DNA of 6,371 nt from Desulfatitalea sp. (lineage in GTDB: Bacteria > Desulfobacterota > Desulfobacteria > Desulfobacterales > Desulfosarcinaceae). Positions 1 through 6,259 of the stretch are shown here, one piece after another. Numbering within the stretch: the stretch's first letter is position 1; every line of letters begins with the position of its first letter. The notes under the pieces are model-generated. The model searched no databases and was not told the origin of the DNA. It saw nothing but the letters and a program-made list of their open reading frames with translations. Position numbers and translations under genes: made by a program. The stretch is taken from the NCBI GenBank assembly GCA_018224505.1, contig JAGTVD010000430.1, positions 1 to 6,371 of the forward strand, read 5' to 3'.

Positions 1-842
1 TCGTAGAGCTGTTTCTTGCTCACCTTGAACCGGGTGGCCAGTGCCTTGGCAACATCGTTGAGCGAGCGATCGCCGGCGGCCAGGGCTTGGCGCAAGGCCA
101 CCTCCACCATGTCCGCATCGGCGGCCGGCGCCTCGGCGGCCCCCGCCACCAGCAGGGTGCACTCGCCTTTGACGCTGTCGCGCGACGCGAGGGCGGCGCC
201 GATGGCCGACAGCGGGCCGCGCAGAAACTCCTCGTGAACCTTGGTCATCTCGCGGCCCAGCACGGCCTCGCGATCCCCCAGGATCTCCTGTAACTCACTC
301 AAAAAAAGCACAATCCGCTGCGGTGATTGATAGAACACCAGGGTGTGGGGCAAGGCGGCCAAAGAGTGGATCTGCTGGATCCGTTTGCTCTTTTTGCGGA
401 CGGGGAAACCTACGAAGGTGAATTGATCCGTGGGCAGCCCGGCGGCCGAAAGGGCTGTCACGGCCGCCGATACGCCGGGCACCGGAATCACCGGAAAACC
501 ACCCTGGACAGCGGCCTGCACCAGGCGGTAGCCCGGATCGGAGACAGTGGGTGTCCCGGCATTGCTCACCAGGGCGATGGCGGCGCCCGCACGCAGCTTG
601 TCCAGCAGCTGGGCGCTGCGTGGTATCTCGTTGTGCTCGTGGTAGGAGATCATGGGCCGCTCGATGCCGTGGGCGGTCAGCAGGCGCCGGGTGTGGCGGG
701 TGTCCTCGGCGGCGATCAGGTCCGCCCGGGCAAGAACGGAAAGGGCCCGCAGGGTGATGTCCGCCAGGTTGCCGATGGGGGTTCCCACCACGTACAAACC
801 CGGACTAAGAGGCGCTTCAGGCGTAGGCGAGATCAAAGGCAT
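1..842 (-). CDS. rsmI: 16S rRNA 2'-O-ribose C1402 methyltransferase RsmI (3' end cut by window)
   Basis: RsmI uses S-adenosylmethionine to methylate the ribose 2'-OH of C1402 in the decoding centre of 16S rRNA; this role is known for the family. 280 codons are visible and the frame is still open at the window edge. Family members are about 280-290 residues, so probably only a few are missing. Tetrapyrrole-methylase-fold motifs seen are GTPIGNLADIT (20-30), AEDTR (45-49), SNAGTPTVSDPG (93-104), PVPGVSAAVTALSAAGLP (120-137) and REMTKVHEEFLRG (197-209). The usual ESPHR-like motif reads QSPQR (172-176). The ATG at 842-840 is chosen because GGTGGAG (859-853) lies 10 bases upstream. The gene starts inside yraN and overlaps it by 26 bases in another frame, so translation is probably coupled. 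The identification is firm; only the C-terminus is unseen. Confidence 0.96.
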   Translation of the reverse strand, partial: MPLISPTPEAPLSPGLYVVGTPIGNLADITLRALSVLARADLIAAEDTRHTRRLLTAHGIERPMISYHEHNEIPRSAQLLDKLRAGAAIALVSNAGTPTVSDPGYRLVQAAVQGGFPVIPVPGVSAAVTALSAAGLPTDQFTFVGFPVRKKSKRIQQIHSLAALPHTLVFYQSPQRIVLFLSELQEILGDREAVLGREMTKVHEEFLRGPLSAIGAALASRDSVKGECTLLVAGAAEAPAADADMVEVALRQALAAGDRSLNDVAKALATRFKVSKKQLY

Positions 843-1188
843 TGCGGATCAGCTCCACCTGGGGTCGGCCGTCGATCCGCTGCACGGTCACCACATCGAA
901 CCGTGCCCGGACCTGGGTGCTGCCCTGGCGTTTGAGATAGACCAGGGCGGTCATGGATATTTTGCGCTGCTTGGCCGGGGTCAGCGCCCATTTGGGGTCC
1001 CCGTGGCGCCGGGATCGGCGCGCCTTGACCTCCACGAACACCAGCACCCCCTTGTGCCTGGCGATGATGTCGATTTCCCCCAGGCGGGTACGAAAGTTAC
1101 GCTCGAGGATAGTGTAGCCGTTGGCCTCCAGGAACGCCACGGCCAGTTGCTCGCCGGATTGGCCATAACGGTGGCGGTCATCGGTCAT
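817..1188 (-). CDS. yraN: YraN/UPF0102 family nuclease-fold protein
   Basis: This is a 123-residue member of the UPF0102 (YraN) family, small proteins with a restriction-endonuclease-like fold and no settled cellular role. Visible hallmarks are GQSGEQLAVAFLEANGY (9-25), LERNFRTRLGEIDIIA (28-43) and the FVEVKAR strand (51-57). The acidic D40 and the E53-V-K55 pair match the PD-(D/E)XK nuclease pattern. The frame stays open upstream to an ATG at 1275, but the start at 1188 is preferred. It begins exactly where the family homology begins, and its ATG overlaps the rnhB stop as ATGA, a typical translational-coupling junction. A weak AGGG lies upstream. The 3' end overlaps rsmI. Proximity to rnhB is common for this family and hints at a nucleic-acid role, which is inference. 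Confidence 0.93.
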   Translation of the reverse strand: MTDDRHRYGQSGEQLAVAFLEANGYTILERNFRTRLGEIDIIARHKGVLVFVEVKARRSRRHGDPKWALTPAKQRKISMTALVYLKRQGSTQVRARFDVVTVQRIDGRPQVELIRNAFDLAYA

Positions 1189-1838
1189 GGGCAACGACCC
1201 TGCCCACAGGTGGTGCATGGATGTGGGAGTGGCGGCGGGCAAACCCCGCGGAAGCTGCGCCGGTGGATGGGGCACGGGCCATGGCGGTCGATGGCCGCTT
1301 TGTGAGCGGCGGTGGGATAGCCCTTGTGGCGATCGAATCCGAATTGGGGATAGGTGCGGTGGTATCCGGACATCAGCCGGTCACGGCTCACCTTGGCCAC
1401 GATGGAGGCCGCGGCCACGGAGATGCTGCGGGCATCCCCCTTGACCAGCGCCTGCTGGGGAAGGTCGGAATCTATTCCGCAATTACCGTCGATCAGCAGA
1501 TAATGGGGGATGGGATCCAGCGCGGCCACGGCCATGGCCATGGCCTTGCGGGCGGCCTGCAGAATATTGATGCGGTCGATCTCCGGGGCCTCCACCACGC
1601 CGACCGCCACGGCCCGGGCTTCGGCGTGTATCTGGTCGAAGAGCCGCTCTCGCCGGCGGGCGGTGAGTTGTTTGGAGTCGTTGACCCCCTGTACCGCAAA
1701 GCCCGCCGGCAGCACCACCGCCGCGGCCACCACGGGGCCGGCCAACGGTCCCCGACCGGCCTCGTCCACGCCTGCGATGTGGACGTACCCCTGGGCATTC
1801 AACGCTTTCTCGAAAGCCCACAGATCAACTTTGGGCAT
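1185..1838 (-). CDS. rnhB: Ribonuclease HII
   Basis: RNase HII cuts RNA in RNA-DNA hybrids and initiates removal of single ribonucleotides misincorporated into DNA. With the ATG at 1838 the protein is 217 residues. Motifs seen are IAGVDEAGRGPLAGPVVAAA (21-40), NDSKQL (53-58), LLIDGN (114-119), VKGDARSISVAAASIVAKVSRD (132-153) and the end motif PIHRRSF (190-196). The expected metal-binding carboxylates are D25, E26, D117 and D135, and GRG (28-30) is the ribonucleotide-sensing loop of the family. A TTG at 1850 would add four residues (MPRT). It has AGG about five bases upstream, whereas the ATG has no good ribosome binding site, so the start is uncertain by 12 bases. The gene follows rplS by a few bases and ends in an ATGA overlap with yraN. 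The C-terminus is an unusual Pro/Cys-rich tail (200-217) containing CTTC. Confidence 0.95.
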   Translation of the reverse strand: MPKVDLWAFEKALNAQGYVHIAGVDEAGRGPLAGPVVAAAVVLPAGFAVQGVNDSKQLTARRRERLFDQIHAEARAVAVGVVEAPEIDRINILQAARKAMAMAVAALDPIPHYLLIDGNCGIDSDLPQQALVKGDARSISVAAASIVAKVSRDRLMSGYHRTYPQFGFDRHKGYPTAAHKAAIDRHGPCPIHRRSFRGVCPPPLPHPCTTCGQGRCP

Positions 1839-1856
1839 GGTCCGCGGCAAGGTGGC

Positions 1857-2204
1857 CTATTTCATCCGCTTCTCGCGGATACGGGCCGCTTTACCACGCA
1901 GTTTGCGCAGGTAGTAGATCTTGGCGCGCCGCACTCGGCCCCGGGTTACCAGTTCCACCCGGTCAATGATGGGCGAATGGTAGGGGAAAATGCGCTCCAC
2001 CCCGACACCGTAGGAAACTTTGCGCACGGTGAAGGTGGCGCTGATGCCGCCCTTGCGCTTGGAGATCACCACGCCCTGGAACACCTGGATGCGCTCCTTG
2101 TCCCCTTCCTTGATCTTCACGTGCACGCGCACCGTGTCGCCCGGCAAAAAGTCGAGCACATCCATGCGCATCTGTTCCCGTTCCAACTGCTTGATGACTT
2201 CCAT
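1857..2204 (-). CDS. rplS: 50S ribosomal protein L19
   Basis: L19 sits at the interface of the 50S and 30S subunits. The 115-residue length is normal for the family. Recognisable segments are FLPGDTVRVHVKIKEGDKER (19-38), IQVFQGVVISKRKGGISATF (39-58), TVRKVSYGVGVERIFPYHSP (59-78) and the basic end RRAKIYYLRKLRGKAARIRE. The ATG at 2204 is well supported by TAGGAGA (2220-2214) about nine bases upstream. The stop is separated from rnhB by only a few bases. This is the only gene of the cluster preceded by a sizeable gap (72 bases), so it could have extra regulation of its own. The identification is unambiguous. Confidence 0.98.
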   Translation of the reverse strand: MEVIKQLEREQMRMDVLDFLPGDTVRVHVKIKEGDKERIQVFQGVVISKRKGGISATFTVRKVSYGVGVERIFPYHSPIIDRVELVTRGRVRRAKIYYLRKLRGKAARIREKRMK

Positions 2205-2276
2205 CGTCGCTTTTCTCCTATATGAAAGATAGCCTAAATGTTAAGTTTTAAGTGTCCAGTGAAGGCGTTGGGTCCT
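2205..2276 (-). other. Intergenic leader before rplS
   Basis: This 72-base gap is the longest inside the cluster. It is AT-richer than the genes and contains the rplS ribosome binding site (2220-2214). I see no strong hairpin or T-tract, so no terminator. A TGGACA-like -35 (2258-2253) and TAGGCT (2236-2231), 16 bases apart, form only a weak promoter candidate. Ribosomal-protein leaders can carry autoregulatory structures, but I cannot show one here. Confidence 0.4.
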
Positions 2277-2852
2277 TTAAACGCGTACCGTTTCCCCACC
2301 GGGCTGCAAGTTCCCCAAAATTCGGTCCAGAATGATCGATACCGCGCTGCGTACCGACAAATGATTATAATCGCCGGTGCCGGTTATCGGCGCCAGACGA
2401 TGGTCGGTCTGTGCGAGCACCTCCGCCGCCAGGCCCCACGCAGTGCCGAAAAGCAGCAACAGCGGCCGTTCACCCTGCGCCAGGGCCCGCAGGTCCCCGC
2501 AGGTAAGATCACTGGCGGCCATCTGGGCGCTGGTGGCCACGGTCAGTGGCGGCACACCGTGGTCTTGGACCATGTCAGCAAAGGCCGCCGCCAATGACGG
2601 CATCGTCCGAATCACGGCCAGGGCCGTTTTCCGGTCCGGATTGTACTGTGCCCCGACGCCGTGCACCCAATGGTCGAGAATCTCGGTGACCAGCGCCTGT
2701 TGGTCCGCCAGGGGCGTGACCACGTAAAACGGTGCGACCCCGTAAGTTCTGGCCGCCCGGGCAATGTCGTGCAGATCCAGTGCGGTCACGGCGGCGGTGA
2801 TGGCACTGCCGTTTTTATCCACCACCGGGTGGTGAATCAGGGCCACCGCCAC
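2277..2852 (-). CDS. SPOUT-fold SAM-dependent RNA methyltransferase (trmD-operon type, PF09936-like)
   Basis: This looks like the SPOUT RNA methyltransferase family found beside trmD in deltaproteobacteria and Thermotoga. To my knowledge its RNA target is unestablished. With a GTG start at 2852 it has 191 residues, about one domain. Family-like segments are ALIHHPVVDKNG (4-15), AVTALDLHDIARAARTYGV (21-39), HWVHGVGAQYNPDR (61-74), LLLLFGTAWGL (131-141) and YNHLSVRSAVSIILDRILG (162-180). The last two resemble the AdoMet-binding trefoil-knot loops of SPOUT enzymes. The start is uncertain. GTG codons at 2852, 2846 and 2882 are possible, and an ATG at 2918 would add a Trp/Arg-rich stretch unlike the family. 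The 2852 start overlaps the trmD 3' end by 38 bases. No strong ribosome binding site is seen, so translation may depend on coupling to trmD. Confidence 0.9.
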   Translation of the reverse strand: MAVALIHHPVVDKNGSAITAAVTALDLHDIARAARTYGVAPFYVVTPLADQQALVTEILDHWVHGVGAQYNPDRKTALAVIRTMPSLAAAFADMVQDHGVPPLTVATSAQMAASDLTCGDLRALAQGERPLLLLFGTAWGLAAEVLAQTDHRLAPITGTGDYNHLSVRSAVSIILDRILGNLQPGGETVRV

Positions 2853-3603
2853 CTTGGGCGCGTATGATGCGTTCGATCTCACGATACCATGCGCCCAGCA
2901 GCGCCATCTCCTCATCACTCAATGGGCCCTGGTACAACAGGTCGGGCCGTTTGACCAGGGTACGCCACAGGGCATCGGACTGCCGCCAACGGGCGATCCG
3001 GTCATGATGACCGGAAAGCAGCACCTCGGGTACCGCCTGGCCTTCGAACAGCGGCGGCCGCGTGTAGTGGGCATGATCGAGCCGCTGGTGCCGGAACGAA
3101 TCCTGCTCGGCCGAATCCTCGTTACCCAAAACGCCGGGCAACAACCGGGTAACGGCATCCATGACCGCCATGGCGGCCACCTCACCGCCCGTCAACACAA
3201 AATCGCCGATGGAAAGCTCCATTTCAATGAACTGGTCGCTGATCCGCTCGTCGATCCCCTCGTACCGCCCGCATACCAGTATCAGCCCCGGCCGTCGCGC
3301 TAATTGCTCGGCCATTGCCTGGTCAAAGGCCGGCCCCTGGGGACTGAGCAGCACGGTGATGGCCTCGGGCGCTTTCCGGCGGGCCACCCGCAGCGCCTTT
3401 GCCAGCGGCTCGGGTTTCATGACCATGCCGCAGCCGCCGCCGTACGGGCGATCATCCGTGACCCGATGCCGGCCCTCCGCGTAATCGCGCACGGCAATCG
3501 CTTCCGCCGCGATGGCGCCGCCGGCAATGGCGCGGCGAAGAATTCCATTATCCCAGAACGCCTGGATCAATTCCGGGAAAAGGGTCAGGACCACGTATTG
3601 CAT
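2815..3603 (-). CDS. trmD: tRNA (guanine-N1-)-methyltransferase TrmD
   Basis: TrmD methylates N1 of G37, next to the anticodon in tRNAs that have G36, and so prevents +1 frameshifting; this is established for the family. The protein has 262 residues. Motifs seen are LTLFPELI (6-13), RPYGGGCGMVMKPEP (52-66), LLSPQGPAFDQ (85-95), ILVCGRYEGIDERI (108-121), SIGDFVLTGGEVAAM (131-145), RLLPGVLGNEDSAEQDSF (153-170) and LDHAHYTRPP (175-184). R153 and D176 match the catalytic Arg and Asp described for H. influenzae TrmD (R154, D169). The deep-knot AdoMet loops are intact. The ATG at 3603 lies nine bases after the rimM stop, with only a weak TAGG upstream. The C-terminus carries a glycine/proline-rich tail (251-262), encoded where the gene overlaps the next reading frame. 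Confidence 0.98.
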   Translation of the reverse strand: MQYVVLTLFPELIQAFWDNGILRRAIAGGAIAAEAIAVRDYAEGRHRVTDDRPYGGGCGMVMKPEPLAKALRVARRKAPEAITVLLSPQGPAFDQAMAEQLARRPGLILVCGRYEGIDERISDQFIEMELSIGDFVLTGGEVAAMAVMDAVTRLLPGVLGNEDSAEQDSFRHQRLDHAHYTRPPLFEGQAVPEVLLSGHHDRIARWRQSDALWRTLVKRPDLLYQGPLSDEEMALLGAWYREIERIIRAQGGGGPDSPPGGG

Positions 3604-3612
3604 GGCCGGCGC

Positions 3613-4158
3613 CTATATCAACCCTTCGGGCAAATCAACCTGCATCCGACGCTGGGGCACGTCGATCTCCAAGACCACCGAGGCAATAGCCGGCACCAAA
3701 ACCTCTTCCACCGGGTGACCCGCCGGCGTCTTTACCACATACACATCGTTGGCACCCGTCGGGATGATCTGCACCACCTGTCCCAGGTACTCTCCCGCCA
3801 CCGTGTGCACCGCCATGCCGATGAGGTCGCTCCAATAATAGGTTTCCGGCGCCAGCGGCGGCAGCGCCAGTTTCGCCATGCACACCTGCCGGCCCGCCAG
3901 GGCCTGGGCCGCTTCACGGGTATCGAGGCCGGTCAGGGCCAGACGAACCACCTGTTTGTGCGCCGCCGCCCAGACAATCCGATAGGCCACCGATTGCCCG
4001 GCCGGATCGATCAGACAGATGTCACCACCGGGCGCGAATATCTCGGGCGACTCGGCATACGAGTAGACCCGGATGGCGCCGCGAATGCCGTGGGCACCGA
4101 CAACCTTGCCGATCAGAATGAGATCGTCGGGGATCTCGGGGCTATTCGAGAATTTCAA
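3613..4158 (-). CDS. rimM: 16S rRNA processing / 30S maturation factor RimM
   Basis: RimM binds the 30S head through protein S19 and helps late assembly and processing of 16S rRNA. The 181-residue length is normal. The N-terminal RimM domain begins at IGKVVGAHGIRGAIRVYSY (16-34). The C-terminal PRC-barrel domain shows YYWSDLIGM (107-115), GANDVYVV (135-142), EEVLVPAI (151-158) and the family's closing LPEGL (176-180). The start is TTG at 4158. An in-frame stop lies just upstream and no ATG or GTG is available before the conserved domain, so the rare start is forced. It lies inside khpA, overlapping its last codons by 17 bases, and has no strong ribosome binding site. Expression probably depends on translation of khpA (inference). 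Position directly before trmD is the usual arrangement. Confidence 0.97.
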   Translation of the reverse strand: MKFSNSPEIPDDLILIGKVVGAHGIRGAIRVYSYAESPEIFAPGGDICLIDPAGQSVAYRIVWAAAHKQVVRLALTGLDTREAAQALAGRQVCMAKLALPPLAPETYYWSDLIGMAVHTVAGEYLGQVVQIIPTGANDVYVVKTPAGHPVEEVLVPAIASVVLEIDVPQRRMQVDLPEGLI

Positions 4159-4372
4159 GGACCGTTCGTTTTTTCAGTTTGGCCGATGACGCGCTTAAAA
4201 GCGTCCGAATGGCACGCGCGGTCCGGCCTTGTTTGCCGATGATCTTGCCCAGGTCGTCCTTGGCCACCTTCAGCTCCAACACCGATGTTTGGTTGCCTTG
4301 AATCTCGGTCACCGAAACCTGTTCCGGATGGTCCACCAAAGCCTGCGCGATCTGCAAAATCAGGTCTTTCAT
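4142..4372 (-). CDS. khpA: KH-domain RNA-binding protein, KhpA/YlqC type
   Basis: This 76-residue protein is essentially a single KH domain. The core LGKIIGKQGRTARAIRTLL (41-59) contains the GKQG loop (46-49) that contacts single-stranded RNA in KH folds. Proteins of this size between rpsP and rimM belong to the KhpA (YlqC) family, shown in some Gram-positive bacteria to bind many RNAs together with KhpB. The role here is inferred from family and position. The ATG at 4372 has an excellent ribosome binding site, GGAGG (4383-4379), six bases upstream. The 46 bases between rpsP and this gene hold nothing else I recognise. The 3' end overlaps rimM. Confidence 0.94.
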   Translation of the reverse strand: MKDLILQIAQALVDHPEQVSVTEIQGNQTSVLELKVAKDDLGKIIGKQGRTARAIRTLLSASSAKLKKRTVLEILE

Positions 4373-4418
4373 AGCACCCCTCCCCGGATCGGCGATTGCT
4401 CACATGTCGATGCGTTGC

Positions 4419-4676
4419 CTATTGCGCCGGCTGGGCAAAGAGGCCTTGTTTCTTCAGCAGGCTCTTTACGGTGTCCGTAGGCATGGCACCCTGTTGCAAC
4501 CAGTATTGCACCCGATCAGTTTTCAGAGTCACTTCAGCTGGATCCAGCAGCGGATTGTAAGAGCCCACGCTCTCAAGAAACCGTCCATCGCGCGGACTTT
4601 CGCTGTCTGCCACCACAATGCGATAATAGGGTCGTTTTTTGGCGCCGTGTCGGGCCAATCTGATCTTCACTGTCAT
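4419..4676 (-). CDS. rpsP: 30S ribosomal protein S16
   Basis: S16 is a small-subunit protein required for 30S assembly. The protein has 85 residues, normal for the family. It shows the diagnostic MTVKIRLARHGAKKRPYYRI (1-20), VVADSESPRDGRFLESVGSY (21-40), NPLLDP (41-46) and DRVQYWLQQGAMPTDTVKSL (53-72). An ATG at 4718 would add 14 residues, but the start at 4676 is chosen. It begins at the universal MTVKIRL-like N-terminus and has AAGGAG (4693-4688) about 11 bases upstream. Only 22 bases separate it from the ffh stop, so it is co-transcribed with ffh. Confidence 0.98.
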   Translation of the reverse strand: MTVKIRLARHGAKKRPYYRIVVADSESPRDGRFLESVGSYNPLLDPAEVTLKTDRVQYWLQQGAMPTDTVKSLLKKQGLFAQPAQ

Positions 4677-4698
4677 TACCGGAAAGTCTCCTTTTGGC

Positions 4699-6030
4699 TC
4701 AAAAAGGCAGCATGCCACGCCCCAGCCCGCGCATGCCCCCTTTATTGATTTTCTTCATCATTTTCATAATCTGGGTATAGTTTTTCAGCAATCGGTTCAC
4801 ATCCTGCACGGTGGTGCCGCTGCCCTTGGCGATCCGTCGGCGCCGACTGCCGTTGATAATCGAGTATTGGTAACGCTCCCCGGGGGTCATGGAGTTGATG
4901 ATCGCCTCGACGCGCACCAGCTCCGATTCATCCACATCGAGGTTCTTCATCTGCTTGAGCTTGCCCATGCCGGGAATCATGCCGATCAGATCGGTCAGCG
5001 ATCCCATTTTTCGCACCTGAACCAACTGATCCCGAAAATCCTCCAGGGTGAACTGGTTCCTGCGCAGCTTCTTTTCCAGGGCGGCGGCCTGCTCGGTGTC
5101 CACCACGGCCTGGGCCTTCTCGATCATGGTGAGCATATCGCCCATGCCGAGAATACGCGATGCCATCCGCTCGGGGTGAAACGCCTCCAGATCCCCCAAT
5201 TTTTCACCCACACCGACAAACTTGATCGGCTTGCCGGTGATCGATCGGATGGAGAGCGCGGCGCCGCCACGGGCATCGCCATCCATCTTGCTGAGCACCA
5301 CGCCGCCGATGTTCAAGGCGTCGTCAAAGGCTTTGGCCATGTTGACCGCGTCCTGGCCGGTCATGGCATCGGCCACCAGCAGAATGTCCGCGGGCTGCAA
5401 CGCCGCCTGAATCGCCTTGAGCTCGGCCATCAGGTCATCGTCGATGTGCAGCCGGCCGGCGGTGTCCAGCAGCACAGTATCGCACCCGGCCTTGTGGGCC
5501 GCCACCCGGCCCTGCTGGCAGATGTCCACCGGATCCATGTCGGTGCGGGATTCGAACACCGGCACCTCGATCTGGGCACCCACCTTTTTAAGCTGATCGA
5601 TGGCCGCCGGGCGATAAACGTCGGCCGGGACCAAATAGGGCTTGCGGCCCTCCTTGCGCAGTTTGAGGGCCAGCTTGCCGGCGGTGGTGGTCTTGCCCGA
5701 ACCCTGGAGCCCCACCAGCATGATGGACACCGGATGGCTGCCGGCCAGGTTCAGCGCTTCGTGTTCGCCGCCCATCAGGCCAGTCAGCGTTTCGTTGACG
5801 ATCTTGACGACCTGCTGACCGGGGGTCAGGCTGCGCGTGACTTCCTGGCCCAGGGCGCGTTCCTTGATGTCCGCGATGAACTGTTTGACCACCTTGAAAT
5901 GGACGTCCGCCTCGAGCAGGGCCATGCGCACCTCTCGCAACCCGTCGGAAATATTCTTTTCCGTCAGGGTGCCGTGCCCCTTGAGGCGCTTGAAGGCGCC
6001 ATCCAGTTTTTCACTCAGGCTTTCGAACAT
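4699..6030 (-). CDS. ffh: Signal recognition particle protein Ffh (SRP54)
   Basis: Ffh is the GTPase subunit of the signal recognition particle. With 4.5S RNA it binds signal sequences emerging from the ribosome and delivers the complex to FtsY at the membrane. The protein has 443 residues, in the normal range. An N domain (about 1-90) precedes the G domain with P-loop GLQGSGKT (107-114), DVYRPAA (137-143), DTAGR (189-193), SKMD (247-250, in place of the usual TK-D) and GVGEKLGDLEAF (273-284). The methionine-rich M domain (about 325-443) includes MIPGMGKLKQM (351-361) and the RNA-binding SRRRRIAKGSG (395-405). The frame extends upstream to an ATG at 6105, but the family N-terminus MFESLSEKL starts at 6030. 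A good promoter lies within the would-be extension. No strong ribosome binding site is visible before 6030. Confidence 0.98.
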   Translation of the reverse strand: MFESLSEKLDGAFKRLKGHGTLTEKNISDGLREVRMALLEADVHFKVVKQFIADIKERALGQEVTRSLTPGQQVVKIVNETLTGLMGGEHEALNLAGSHPVSIMLVGLQGSGKTTTAGKLALKLRKEGRKPYLVPADVYRPAAIDQLKKVGAQIEVPVFESRTDMDPVDICQQGRVAAHKAGCDTVLLDTAGRLHIDDDLMAELKAIQAALQPADILLVADAMTGQDAVNMAKAFDDALNIGGVVLSKMDGDARGGAALSIRSITGKPIKFVGVGEKLGDLEAFHPERMASRILGMGDMLTMIEKAQAVVDTEQAAALEKKLRRNQFTLEDFRDQLVQVRKMGSLTDLIGMIPGMGKLKQMKNLDVDESELVRVEAIINSMTPGERYQYSIINGSRRRRIAKGSGTTVQDVNRLLKNYTQIMKMMKKINKGGMRGLGRGMLPF

Positions 6031-6067
6031 CGGTCGCCACGCTGATGATTGACCCAATAAAACCTTG

Positions 6068-6096
6068 AAAATAAACTGACATAGATGATAAGTCAA
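6068..6096 (-). promoter_or_regulatory. Sigma-70-like promoter of the ffh operon
   Basis: On the minus strand TTGACT (6096-6091, five of six to consensus) is followed after exactly 17 bases by TATTTT (6073-6068, four of six). Transcription would begin near 6060 and give a leader of about 30 bases before the ffh ATG. The site sits directly after a terminator, where an operon promoter is expected. It was recognised by eye and is not experimentally supported. Confidence 0.7.
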
Positions 6097-6098
6097 GC

Positions 6099-6129
6099 AA
6101 AACAAAACGGCAACAACAACGGTTGCCGT
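6099..6129 (-). terminator. Rho-independent terminator of the gene upstream of ffh
   Basis: Read leftward, ACGGCAAC (6129-6122) pairs perfectly over eight bases with GTTGCCGT (6114-6107) across a seven-base loop. It is followed at once by a T-rich run, TTTGTTTT (6106-6099). In the other direction there is no T-tract after the stem. It therefore terminates minus-strand transcription coming from the right edge, just before the ffh promoter. It lies about 130 bases after the stop of the partial gene there. Confidence 0.75.
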
Positions 6130-6259
6130 CCGGATTGCATACCTTCACCCAGCCGCGGTGCTATAGCATCAACTTAATTCGGGAGCAAGAAAGAATCGGG
6201 GGATATTGAGGGTGATTGCAGGTACCCCAAAGAGATGGCGCGACGTGCCGTTGTGATCG
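6130..6259. other. Gap between the right-edge fragment and the ffh terminator
   Basis: This stretch of about 130 bases has no convincing gene. A second minus-strand frame stays open from the window edge to a stop at 6174, but its third codon positions are less GC-rich than those of the neighbouring frame and its sequence looks like shadow. A short palindrome TGCTATAGCA (6160-6169) is present. It may simply be the 3' untranslated region of the upstream gene. Confidence 0.4.

Noticed and set aside
1189..1275. N-terminal extension of YraN from an ATG at 1275
   Set aside because: The extension is read out of frame inside the rnhB 3' end, while the ATGA start matches the family N-terminus.
327..1305. 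Plus-strand open frames opposite rsmI and yraN
   Set aside because: They are low-complexity Gly/Arg/His-rich translations lying over genes with full family motifs.
1221..2225. Plus-strand open frame of 334 codons opposite rnhB and rplS
   Set aside because: It spans two well-identified minus-strand genes and their junction, and has no recognisable domain.
3304..4242. Plus-strand open frame of 312 codons opposite trmD, rimM and khpA
   Set aside because: It is the antisense of three certain genes, with Arg/His-rich composition typical of shadow frames.
4639..6045. Plus-strand open frame of 468 codons opposite ffh
   Set aside because: It mirrors ffh almost codon for codon, its product is His/Leu/Gln-rich with no family motif, and ffh has every SRP54 motif. 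It is an antisense shadow in GC-rich DNA.
6031..6105. N-terminal extension of Ffh from an ATG at 6105
   Set aside because: The added 25 residues are not part of the SRP54 N domain, and the likely promoter lies inside this stretch.
6146..6180. Possible promoter with TATAGC near 6160 on the minus strand
   Set aside because: The best -35 match is only three of six, and the transcript would hit the terminator within a few dozen bases.
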